Shown here one piece after another: positions 7,089 through 13,754 of a DNA stretch of 36,481 nt. Both the position numbers and the translations under genes were made by a program. Each line of letters begins with the position of its first letter. The first letter of the stretch is position 1. This stretch comes from Candidatus Enterocola intestinipullorum. GTDB taxonomy: Bacteria; Bacteroidota; Bacteroidia; Bacteroidales; Paludibacteraceae. The DNA lies in assembly GCA_017694565.1 (NCBI GenBank), contig JADIMR010000073.1, forward strand, positions 1 through 36,481, read 5' to 3'. The notes beneath the pieces were generated by a model. The model was not told where the DNA came from. It searched no databases and worked only from the letters and a program-made list of their open reading frames with translations.

Positions 7089-8558
7089 TTAAAGACTTTG
7101 TAGGAATTTTATCAGGGCATCCCTGTCGCTTTTTTCCATGTTCTTGAAAAGTTCGCGGCTGACCGCGCCTTCTCCTCCATGCCACATTATGGCTTCGACG
7201 AGGTTGCGGGCGCGCCCGTCATGCAGGAAATAGCTGTGTCCGTTGACAACTTCCTGCAAACCTATGCCCCACAACGGCGTTGTCCTCCATTCGTAGCCGG
7301 CGGCAAGCCCCGATGCGTAGTTGTCGTCTAATTCCGGCCCCATGTCGTGCAATAGATAGTCGCTGTACGGATGTATTGTCTCGCCGTTTAGCCAAGGCAG
7401 CTCCGTCCCGTTTATCAAAACCGTCTTGCCCTCTTTGGTATGCAGGGTGGGGGTGTGGCACAAATGGCATTTGGCGGCCTCGAAAAGTTTCTCCCCCCGC
7501 TTGACTTCCTCGTTGTCCACGTTCCGGCGTGCAGGAACTCCGAGGCAGTGCATGTACAAGTCCACGTCTTCCATGTCGCGGGTACTCACCTGTATTCCGT
7601 GGTTGCCGTGCGGGAACACCTGGTCGTATTGCGATTGCCCCTGGCTTACTTCTTCCGGGTAACGGTCGTTGGTAACTCCCAGGTCGGAAGAAAATCCCAA
7701 TTCTATGGTGAGATCCTGATGTTGCGCCTTTCGCCCCGAAACGCCTATGCCGTTCACGCCGCGTTCGGTTACCCAGTTCAAACGTCCGCTGATACCGTAT
7801 TCCGGATAGTTGTTTTGTGCGGCCAACCGTTGCAATTGGTTGGGATCGAGGCTCATCATTTGTCCCATGCCCACATGCCGCAATGGCACGCGCACGGTAA
7901 CTACCAAATCTTCGGGAGCGAGAGAATCGGCGTACCATTCCGTTATTGTGAAATGCGGTGTCGCCAATTCGTAAGGTTCTCCGTCGGGGAATGTGAATTG
8001 CTCGTATGTCCATTCCACTTTCAATTTCCCTTCAGGTTCAACTCCGTAAATTGAAGATTGGTCGTGAAGTACCCGCCCGTAATTGCGTAAGAATCCTCCG
8101 TCTTTGCGTGTGATGTATATCAGGCAAGATGAAAAACCGGCAGAACCGCTTCCGGACTCTGTCCACAGGGTCGAGGCCGTCGCTCCTGCGTTGTTGTGGC
8201 AGCTGCCGCAGGAAAATCCAGCGTAAACCGGACCGAGACCGCCCATGTTGCTCGCGTCCATGTCGGGAATGCGTCGGTCGTCATATAGCAAGTCGCCGCT
8301 CACGAAGCGCGAATACAAATCGCCAGTTACCCAACTTGCCTCGGTATCGTATGCCGACATCGAAGAAATGAACACGGTGGATTTGCCAGCCGACAACTCT
8401 TCGTATGCGGCCACTTTGCCCGTCGCGGTATTGATTATGTAGTCCGCTTCCGGTTCCTGGTAGCATGAACAAAGTCCCGACAACGCCAAAAGGCAGAGGA
8501 CTTTTGACAGTCCTCCACCTCTTGTGAAGAATGAAGTATTACCAATGGGTTTCATCAT
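7089..8558 (-). CDS. Di-heme oxidoreductase lipoprotein (DHOR, DUF1111)
   Basis: This is a 489-residue protein. After an N-terminal basic stretch and hydrophobic segment, the lipobox (LALSGLCSC) puts the lipid-bearing Cys at 32. Two c-type heme motifs are visible: CGSCHNNAG at 117-125 and CHLCHTPTLH at about 364. The C-terminus has GHSYFLHDGRARNLVEAIMWHGGEG and ends in a DRDALIKFLQSL-type helix, all typical of the DUF1111 di-heme family (often called thiol-oxidoreductase-like), related to MauG and bacterial di-heme peroxidases. Genes of this family are commonly neighbours of imelysins. It is likely a periplasmic redox enzyme changing the iron oxidation state or handling peroxide during uptake; the substrate is inferred. 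The ATG at 8555 (second Met) is an equally good start. Confidence 0.88.
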   Translation of the reverse strand: MMKPIGNTSFFTRGGGLSKVLCLLALSGLCSCYQEPEADYIINTATGKVAAYEELSAGKSTVFISSMSAYDTEASWVTGDLYSRFVSGDLLYDDRRIPDMDASNMGGLGPVYAGFSCGSCHNNAGATASTLWTESGSGSAGFSSCLIYITRKDGGFLRNYGRVLHDQSSIYGVEPEGKLKVEWTYEQFTFPDGEPYELATPHFTITEWYADSLAPEDLVVTVRVPLRHVGMGQMMSLDPNQLQRLAAQNNYPEYGISGRLNWVTERGVNGIGVSGRKAQHQDLTIELGFSSDLGVTNDRYPEEVSQGQSQYDQVFPHGNHGIQVSTRDMEDVDLYMHCLGVPARRNVDNEEVKRGEKLFEAAKCHLCHTPTLHTKEGKTVLINGTELPWLNGETIHPYSDYLLHDMGPELDDNYASGLAAGYEWRTTPLWGIGLQEVVNGHSYFLHDGRARNLVEAIMWHGGEGAVSRELFKNMEKSDRDALIKFLQSL

Positions 8559-8639
8559 AGTGGTTAGTGTTAAGTGATTAGTGCTTAGAGGACAGTGATT
8601 GGTGCAGACTAACCACTGTCAACTAATCACGAACCACTT
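8559..8639. repeat. Operon-internal TTAGTG heptamer repeat forming an imperfect inverted repeat
   Basis: The 81-bp spacer between the imelysin and DHOR genes reads as TTAGTG-type heptamers in its left half (TAGTGGTTAGTGTTAAGTGA) and as the inverse (ACTAACCACTGTCAACTAAT) in its right half. The two halves can pair into a long imperfect hairpin. It begins right after the imelysin TAA. It could attenuate or stabilise the operon transcript. It contains no reading frame. Confidence 0.6.
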
Positions 8640-9878
8640 TTAATATGAACCTGTATTTTCTATCGTAACATACCCGTCTTTTGCAAACAGGTCGGTTATC
8701 ACACGCGGTGCGCCGTCCTTGAAAGAAAGATATTCCAAGGTATGGAAGCCGATAGTGTTCGAGCCGAACGAGCTTCCGTCCTCGTTTGCCCAGTCCAAAT
8801 TGCTTGACATGATGGCATTGATATTCAATTGGCTTAAAGGCCATGAATCCAAATGGGGATCGATTTGGTAATTGGCTACCGGTCCGTAGAGGAAGGCCTC
8901 GCTCAATTCCCACGGAACGCGGGTCGTTTTCCATTGAGAGCAAACGGCGTTCAAGTTCTCCTGTGTCGGGTTTTCGGAGTATGCAGTAACCAAATCCTTC
9001 AACTTTCCGGCTTCGTCATACAAATCTTTGTATATGTCTATAACCGTGTGTTGCACATAATGGTCGATTATCTCTTGCGCCCCGCTTTCGTCATCGGGGA
9101 CGAATTGTTTCATTTCGTCCATGGCGGCCGACAGGCTCTGAATGGTAGTCCTAACTTCGTCTATCGCGGGAGTGGATGCGCCGTTGGCTTTACGCAAGAC
9201 TATGTCGCGGAAAGGCTCTGTGAACGAGCTGAGTTGTTCGCGGGCTTGCGCTATCAGGTTTTTCACATTGTCCGCATTGGCTTTTCCGGCTTCGCTTTTT
9301 GATGCCACCAATGAACAGATGGAGAGTTTTTCGTCGCGCATGTCTTCCGGTCCTCCCAAGAGCGAGTTTTCAATACTGATGATATTGTCTTCGTAATCGG
9401 TAAACGAGTTGAAGCTATACCACGATTCCACGCCGTAGACATCGCCGGCATCGTATGGTTCGCCGATTTTGGCATCGGCTACTTCGGTCGCAATGTCTAT
9501 ACAGCCTTGAATGATCTGGTTGATTACGTTTTTCTGGCTTCCGTAGATTGTCGCTCCGCTCTCAGGTTGTTCCAAATACACCCTGTAACCGGAGGCTATT
9601 ATGCCCGGGCAGCATTCTTCTTCGTTCAAACGGGTCTGTTCTTCTCCTGTAAGATTGTTCGTGCCTTGCCAATAGGCATACACCCTGAAAGCATCCTGCT
9701 CCAATACTTCGGAAACGATACGCACGTAGTTCAGATAATTTTCCTCGGGGTAATCGGTAGTCTGTCCTGTCGGATCCGTACCGTTAGAGCCTTTGGGTTC
9801 ACATGAAACCATTGCCGAAGCAATGAGCAAAGCGGATAACACCGCCAACAATTTTGATTTTGAATAAAGTTTTTTCAT
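8640..9878 (-). CDS. Imelysin family lipoprotein, circularly permuted type
   Basis: This is a 412-residue lipoprotein from the ATG at 9878 (MKKLYSKSKLLAVLSALLIASAMVSC, lipidated Cys at 26). An upstream in-frame start would only add a hydrophilic leader. Imelysin-like proteins (MEROPS M75-like, iron-regulated, related to EfeO and IrpA) are extracytoplasmic two-bundle helical proteins implicated in iron uptake. The GxHxxE signature is GFHTLE at 377-382. The segment normally at the start of imelysins (NPTQENLNAVCSQWK, TTRVPWELSEAFLYGP, IDPHLDSWPLSQL) lies near the C-terminus here, with the usual second bundle first. This is the permuted order reported for a Bacteroides ovatus imelysin-like structure. 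It is encoded between a porin and DHOR in the same operon. Confidence 0.88.
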   Translation of the reverse strand: MKKLYSKSKLLAVLSALLIASAMVSCEPKGSNGTDPTGQTTDYPEENYLNYVRIVSEVLEQDAFRVYAYWQGTNNLTGEEQTRLNEEECCPGIIASGYRVYLEQPESGATIYGSQKNVINQIIQGCIDIATEVADAKIGEPYDAGDVYGVESWYSFNSFTDYEDNIISIENSLLGGPEDMRDEKLSICSLVASKSEAGKANADNVKNLIAQAREQLSSFTEPFRDIVLRKANGASTPAIDEVRTTIQSLSAAMDEMKQFVPDDESGAQEIIDHYVQHTVIDIYKDLYDEAGKLKDLVTAYSENPTQENLNAVCSQWKTTRVPWELSEAFLYGPVANYQIDPHLDSWPLSQLNINAIMSSNLDWANEDGSSFGSNTIGFHTLEYLSFKDGAPRVITDLFAKDGYVTIENTGSY

Positions 9879-9905
9879 TTGATTATGAATTAATATTGTT
9901 TTTTT

Positions 9906-9930
9906 ACTAACCACTAACTACTAATCACTT
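9906..9930. repeat. TTAGTG heptamer element overlapping the porin stop codon
   Basis: The plus strand reads ACTAACCACTAACTACTAATCACTT. On the coding strand this is AAGTGATTAGTAGTTAGTGGTTAGT, so the TGA stop of the upstream porin gene (9925-9927) is part of the first repeat unit. It fills most of the 46-bp spacer before the imelysin ATG. Confidence 0.65.
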
Positions 9931-11442
9931 GGATATGAACCAGCCTACGAAAGCCACGCCTAACGAAACCGTCTGTTCGGGGCGGTAGTTGCCCCAGTCT
10001 ACCATGCGGTAAGTGTAATCAGCCTTTACCACCAAGTTCGGTAGCGGCCGGTAGTTGATGCCTGCCGTCAGCAGGCTGATGTTGTAACGGGGATCCGCTG
10101 CTGTTCCGGCAGGCGGGTTCAGCATGGAATTGTAGTGTTCGTAGCGAAGGAACGGGATTATCGACCATTTTTGTCCACATGCCCCGGCAATGTCGTAGCC
10201 TGCTTCGACAAAATAACTGATTGCGTTGCTTGCCACCGGCGTGCCTTCATATCCCAATACGCTGTTGGGGCGCAAGCGGTTGATTTTGTCGGCATCCTGT
10301 ACCCATCCGTACAGGAAATTAGCACGGACGGTAACATTGTATGCCATATATTGCAAGTCTGCCGACGCAATGCCGACCGCTCCGTTTATATCGTAACCGT
10401 GGGTCGTGTTCGTGTTGGCCGTATTGTCTGCGGTACGCGGCCCGTAATACCCCGACGCGCCGATTCTTAATCCGAACGGGGTAGAATATTCCAACCGTGC
10501 GGCGATTGCGGGATTCGTGAAGTGCGTCAGCTCGAATTTTTTCTGTGAACCGTCCTGTATCCAGTTCGATGAGCTGAATGCGTATGGATCAAGGCCGCTG
10601 ACCAACATCAACTCGTAGCCTATCACGTGTTTGTTGATTTCCGCACTGCCTAGGAAAGAAATTCCCGTTTCGTGCCATGTGCACGGAATAAGGGTACTTT
10701 CTCCTTCGGGACGTGTCGTGCCGAAGAAGTTGATCGGCTCGTGGTGCGCGTTGGTTATGCCTACCGGAACAATGATATGTCCCATGCGCAGGCGTGCATA
10801 TCTGTTGAATGTCTTGGTAATGTGGAACTGTTCCAAAGCGACTTCCCCGCCTTTCTCGAATTCGTATTCGTATTCTATGCCTTCGCCGTATTCCGCTTCG
10901 ACACCTGCTCCCGTACCCCCGTATTCGAACTCGATTTCAGCTCCCAGCTCCCAGCCTTTGCCGAACTTGTAATCGAAAGCCAGCACGAATCTCGGCATCG
11001 AAACTTCTGCTCTCGGATTATAGGCTGCTCCTTTGCCTGAACCGCTCAAACGGTTAGGCGAGTAATCCATGTATTGGAACAACAACTCGCCGTAACCGCC
11101 GAAACGGAATTTTTCGAAAGGTTCATCCTCCGCCGAGGAATAAAAATTTTGAGTTTTCTTCGTTTTTGCCGAATCTTTGTCCGAGGGCAATACCGTCGCT
11201 CCCGTGTAGGCATCAGGCGTTTCCATTTCTTTTTGTTCCAAACGCTCGATGCGACTGAGCAGGGCGTCATATTGTTCTTGGCTTATGACAACGACAGGAT
11301 CCCTCGATTCGTTTGCCGTTTGTATGCTGTCCGTATTAATAATATATGTGTAGCTTTCATTCCGTAAGCTTTGGGCTTGCAGCATACTTAGCGAAGAAGC
11401 GACCGAAAGCACAGCAGTTAAAATTGTCTTATTTTTTATCAT
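9925..11442 (-). CDS. Porin-like outer membrane protein with N-terminal coiled coil
   Basis: This is a 505-residue protein and the first gene of the iron operon. The signal peptide MIKNKTILTAVLSVASSLSMLQA is followed by a coiled-coil stretch (SQEQYDALLSRIERLEQKEM). The rest is a beta-barrel with strand patterns such as RFVLAFDYKFGKGWELGAEI, AYNVTVRANFLYGWVQDADK and the late LVVKADYTYRMVDWG. The glycine- and glutamate-rich patch around 150-190 (EFEYGGTGAGVEAEYGEGIE) may be an acidic extracellular loop able to hold cations. It resembles porins encoded beside imelysin genes. It has the same plan as the second porin in the operon but differs clearly in sequence. A promoter with an internal palindrome lies directly upstream. 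An iron-related substrate is inferred. Confidence 0.75.
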   Translation of the reverse strand: MIKNKTILTAVLSVASSLSMLQAQSLRNESYTYIINTDSIQTANESRDPVVVISQEQYDALLSRIERLEQKEMETPDAYTGATVLPSDKDSAKTKKTQNFYSSAEDEPFEKFRFGGYGELLFQYMDYSPNRLSGSGKGAAYNPRAEVSMPRFVLAFDYKFGKGWELGAEIEFEYGGTGAGVEAEYGEGIEYEYEFEKGGEVALEQFHITKTFNRYARLRMGHIIVPVGITNAHHEPINFFGTTRPEGESTLIPCTWHETGISFLGSAEINKHVIGYELMLVSGLDPYAFSSSNWIQDGSQKKFELTHFTNPAIAARLEYSTPFGLRIGASGYYGPRTADNTANTNTTHGYDINGAVGIASADLQYMAYNVTVRANFLYGWVQDADKINRLRPNSVLGYEGTPVASNAISYFVEAGYDIAGACGQKWSIIPFLRYEHYNSMLNPPAGTAADPRYNISLLTAGINYRPLPNLVVKADYTYRMVDWGNYRPEQTVSLGVAFVGWFISK

Positions 11443-11467
11443 TTTACAGCGTTTGTTTTTGACACTG

Positions 11468-11499
11468 CAAAATTATTCCGGCCGCCAAGGGCCGGCAAT
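11468..11499 (-). promoter_or_regulatory. Promoter of the imelysin/porin operon with palindromic candidate operator
   Basis: The minus strand has TAATTTTG (11475-11468), matching TAnnTTTG, and TTG (11499-11497) 21 bases upstream. The spacer holds the inverted repeat CCGGCC-N6-GGCCGG (11478-11483 and 11490-11495), placed where a repressor would block polymerase. The regulator is unknown. The GC-rich sequence is unlike a classical Fur box. Confidence 0.5.
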
Positions 11500-11529
11500 C
11501 GTCATTTGTTATGATTATGGTGGAGGGTG

Positions 11530-11563
11530 GATGGTGATTAGTGATTAGTGAATCGTGATTAGC
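11530..11563. repeat. TTAGTG heptamer repeat upstream of the iron operon
   Basis: GGTGATTAGTGATTAGTGAATCGTGATTAG lies between the operon promoter and a coiled-coil remnant. It has the same heptamer family and orientation as 18041-18100. The surrounding 11500-11626 stretch has no recognisable gene. Confidence 0.7.
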
Positions 11564-11626
11564 GGGTTCCTGCCAGCGGTAGAAGCGGTTAAAATTGGCA
11601 AGGGCGAAATCCGCACGGTGTAAATA

Positions 11627-11839
11627 TTATATAAACCGTTGCAGGCACGTCCGCTCAATCTTCTTTCTCTTAGATTGTAACATAGACAGAGAGGTTGATT
11701 TAGTAATACTTCGATTCACCAAATCTATTTGTCTATTCTTATCTACCTCCTTTTTACTCTCAGTCGCAATTTTTGTTTGTAAATCTGCAATTTCTTTCTC
11801 TATGCGATTTACAATGTTTTGATAATATAAAGAATTCAT
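11627..11839 (-). pseudogene. Coiled-coil protein remnant (70 residues)
   Basis: The reading frame starts MNSLYYQNIVNRIEKEIADL and is almost wholly a charged coiled coil, with VNRSITKSTSLSMLQSKRKK in the middle and a stop after TCLQRFI. The pattern of short Lys/Glu heptads followed by KSxSLSxxxSK resembles, from memory, the N-terminal coiled-coil segment of larger TIR- or kinase-like proteins in accessory regions of Bacteroidota. The expected continuation is missing, so I read this as a 5' remnant left after deletion. It could instead be a small intact protein. It lies in AT-richer DNA beside fic. Confidence 0.3.
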
Positions 11840-11917
11840 TGAAGAACACTAGTTTTATTTATAAAATAATAAGCTAATGTACATTAATTTTCAATAATCA
11901 ACTCCCATTAATCGTAA

Positions 11918-12985
11918 TCACTGTGTCAAGAAAACTCGCCAATTCCCTTCCTTTTCTCCACGTTCAACATACTTCTTAGAAATCAGTTGGTCCAACAGTT
12001 TCTGAATAGCTGCGATGCTGATGCCCGTGATTTCTTTCATATCAGCCAAAGTAAGTGTTGGTTCGGTTCGCATAGCATTCAGAATCTTTGTATAATTAGG
12101 GGTTCGGAATGCAATGCGTTCCCCATCATACCACCACACATTTTCATTCTTTTCGCATACAAACAATACATCGTTATAAACCTCTGTTGCAACCAAATCA
12201 TTGAAATATTTCAAGAACGGACGGATATTCTTAATCTCTGCATGAGCACCATCACTAGGGACAGGACCTACTTCGAGGTCAGCTTGATGCAGAGCCTCCA
12301 GATATTCACTCTTTTTGCGACTGCGAACAACGACCATCGGATAATTATGGCGAGTTAGGATAAAGTTTACCATCAGTCGGGCTATTCGCCCATTCCCATC
12401 CTCAAAGGGGTGAATGCGTATATAGCGGTAATGGAATAATGCCGCCAACTCCACAGGAGAGAGTTTTCCTTCTTGCTCTGCCTTGTTATACCAATCCACC
12501 AAGTCAGCCATTAGGCTGGGAGTCTCTTCCGGCGAAGCATACTCAAACCTATCACCGTATCGTGTAATGACACTATTAGGTCTTGTCTTATACTGACCGG
12601 CGTGTATTACATAACTTGTCTGCACGCCACCAGGGAGATTACGATATACTGTATAATCTTCACGAAGTAGCGTCTTATGTAAAGTTCTGATAAAATTCTG
12701 AGTCAAAGGAGTTTCTTTCACTCTCGCTTCCTCAGTCATCATACGAAGACCAACATTGCTTGCTGCCATCTCTTGCACATCACGTACATCAGCCTCACCA
12801 ATCACTTTACCAAAGAGCAACAAAATTTCTGTTTGACCATAGGTCAGTGTATTACCCTCAATGTGGTTACTGTTATAGTTAAAGTCCACTGTAAAACGAC
12901 GACTAAGTCTTTCTCTATCCTTATCGGATAATGGTTGTAACTCCTGCCACGCAATCAATGCTTTCTTGATATTTAGGTATTTCAT
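11918..12985 (-). CDS. Fic family protein, class II (self-inhibited), with C-terminal winged helix
   Basis: This is a 355-residue cytoplasmic protein from the ATG at 12985; an alternative ATG four codons upstream (12997) is possible. The Fic core motif is HPFEDGNGRIAR at 192-203, an intact HxFx(D/E)GNGRxxR with the catalytic His at 192, predicting AMP transfer (or another phosphotransfer) to a protein hydroxyl. The inhibitory motif (S/T)xxxE(G/N) is N-terminal: SNHIEGN at 39-45, with Glu43 as the expected clamp, which defines class II. The C-terminal 60 residues (PTLTLADMKEITGISIAAIQ) form a winged-helix DNA-binding-like domain. No separate antitoxin gene adjoins it. Base composition is visibly more AT-rich than its neighbours, suggesting horizontal gain. 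The target is unknown. Confidence 0.9.
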   Translation of the reverse strand: MKYLNIKKALIAWQELQPLSDKDRERLSRRFTVDFNYNSNHIEGNTLTYGQTEILLLFGKVIGEADVRDVQEMAASNVGLRMMTEEARVKETPLTQNFIRTLHKTLLREDYTVYRNLPGGVQTSYVIHAGQYKTRPNSVITRYGDRFEYASPEETPSLMADLVDWYNKAEQEGKLSPVELAALFHYRYIRIHPFEDGNGRIARLMVNFILTRHNYPMVVVRSRKKSEYLEALHQADLEVGPVPSDGAHAEIKNIRPFLKYFNDLVATEVYNDVLFVCEKNENVWWYDGERIAFRTPNYTKILNAMRTEPTLTLADMKEITGISIAAIQKLLDQLISKKYVERGEKEGNWRVFLTQ

Positions 12986-13012
12986 ATGCCTGAACATTTA
13001 TTATCAGCAATG

Positions 13013-13056
13013 CGAATGTACAAAAAAGTTTTTAATATGGTTGTACAGATACAACC
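13013..13056 (-). promoter_or_regulatory. fic upstream region: -7-like element and small inverted repeat
   Basis: The minus strand has TACATTCG (13020-13013), a TAnnTTCG-type -7 element. The inverted repeat GGTTGTA-CAGA-TACAACC (13039-13056) lies 18 bases upstream and could be an operator, for example for the protein's own winged helix. No good -33 TTG is seen at the right distance. The rest of 12998-13180 holds nothing I recognise. Confidence 0.3.
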
Positions 13057-13186
13057 TTTTCATAGCTTTTGGGATAGTATATTGGAAGTCAGATTGGAGA
13101 GTTATCGTTTCAAAAGCAAAGAATTACTCAAAACTGAATAAAATTATGGCTCTGATTCCACCTTCAATTTAAATTTTGTTTTTTAT

Positions 13187-13216
13187 TTTGAAATACGGAT
13201 TTATGACGTATCTTTG
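13187..13216 (+). promoter_or_regulatory. HU gene promoter
   Basis: TTTG at 13187-13190 and TATCTTTG at 13209-13216 are separated by 18 bases, a good match to the Bacteroidota consensus. The leader before the HU ATG would be about 36 bases. Confidence 0.7.
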
Positions 13217-13258
13217 CAAACCGTTGTCGCAGAATAATAACGAATAAAAATAAATGAT

Positions 13259-13546
13259 ATGACTAAGGCTGAAATTGTAAATCAAATTGCATCCAAAACC
13301 GGAGTTGACAAAGTTGTCGTTGCTCAAGTAGTCGAGGCTTTCATGGACGAGGTCAAGGATTCTCTCATAGAGCAGAAAAACGTTTATTTGCGCGGTTTCG
13401 GTAGCTTCATAGTTAAGAAACGTGCGGAGAAAGTCGCAAGAAACATTTCGAAAAACGTTACGATTACCATTCCTGCCCATGTCATCCCGTCGTTCAAGCC
13501 GGCCAAGACATTTGTCGAAGCCGTAAAGGACGGCAGTTCCAAATAA
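13259..13546 (+). CDS. HU/IHF family DNA-binding protein
   Basis: This is a 95-residue histone-like protein that bends and compacts DNA as a dimer. It starts MTKAEIVNQIASKTGVDKV, has the signature GFGSFIVKKRAEKVARNI and the DNA-binding beta-arm region around 60-75 (NVTITIPAHVIPSFKPAKTF). Length and layout are normal for HU of the HupB type in Bacteroidota. It has its own strong promoter, and a tiny COX24-type gene follows 37 bases downstream, then rng, an order common in the phylum. Confidence 0.95.
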   Translation: MTKAEIVNQIASKTGVDKVVVAQVVEAFMDEVKDSLIEQKNVYLRGFGSFIVKKRAEKVARNISKNVTITIPAHVIPSFKPAKTFVEAVKDGSSK

Positions 13547-13583
13547 GGATTTTAGTTAATAACAGAGTTTAAATCATAGTATT

Positions 13584-13673
13584 ATGCCGAGCGGAAAGAA
13601 ACGTAAGAGACATAAGATGTCTACTCACAAACGTAAGAAAAGACTGAGAAAAAATCGTCATAAGAAGAAATAA
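13584..13673 (+). CDS. AURKAIP1/COX24-domain mini-protein (bS22/mS38-like)
   Basis: This is a 29-residue, extremely basic protein, MPSGKKRKRHKMSTHKRKKR plus LRKNRHKKK, with more than half Lys or Arg. It matches the Bacteroidota AURKAIP1/COX24-domain peptide, whose relatives are mitoribosomal mS38 and mycobacterial ribosomal bS22, which bind near the decoding site of the small subunit. By analogy it is probably a small-subunit ribosomal protein here. Its position between HU and rng is conserved in the phylum. It is easily missed by gene callers because of its size. Confidence 0.85.
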   Translation: MPSGKKRKRHKMSTHKRKKRLRKNRHKKK

Positions 13674-13706
13674 GGCTATCGGCGATAATTTCTTAATCGA
13701 AACAAG

Positions 13707-13741
13707 AAAGAACAAACTCTATGACGGTGTTTGTTCTTTTC
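13707..13741 (+). terminator. Hairpin between the COX24-type gene and rng
   Basis: AAAGAACAAAC (13707-13717) pairs perfectly with GTTTGTTCTTT (13729-13739) across an 11-base loop and ends in a short T-run. It lies 14 bases before the rng ATG and is AT-rich, so it is a weak terminator or an attenuating or processing structure for rng. Confidence 0.5.
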
Positions 13742-13754
13742 TGTATTGTAACAC

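Noticed and set aside
11918..12985. Fic toxin of a class I FicTA toxin-antitoxin pair
   Set aside because: The inhibitory motif is inside the same protein (class II) and no small antitoxin gene adjoins it.
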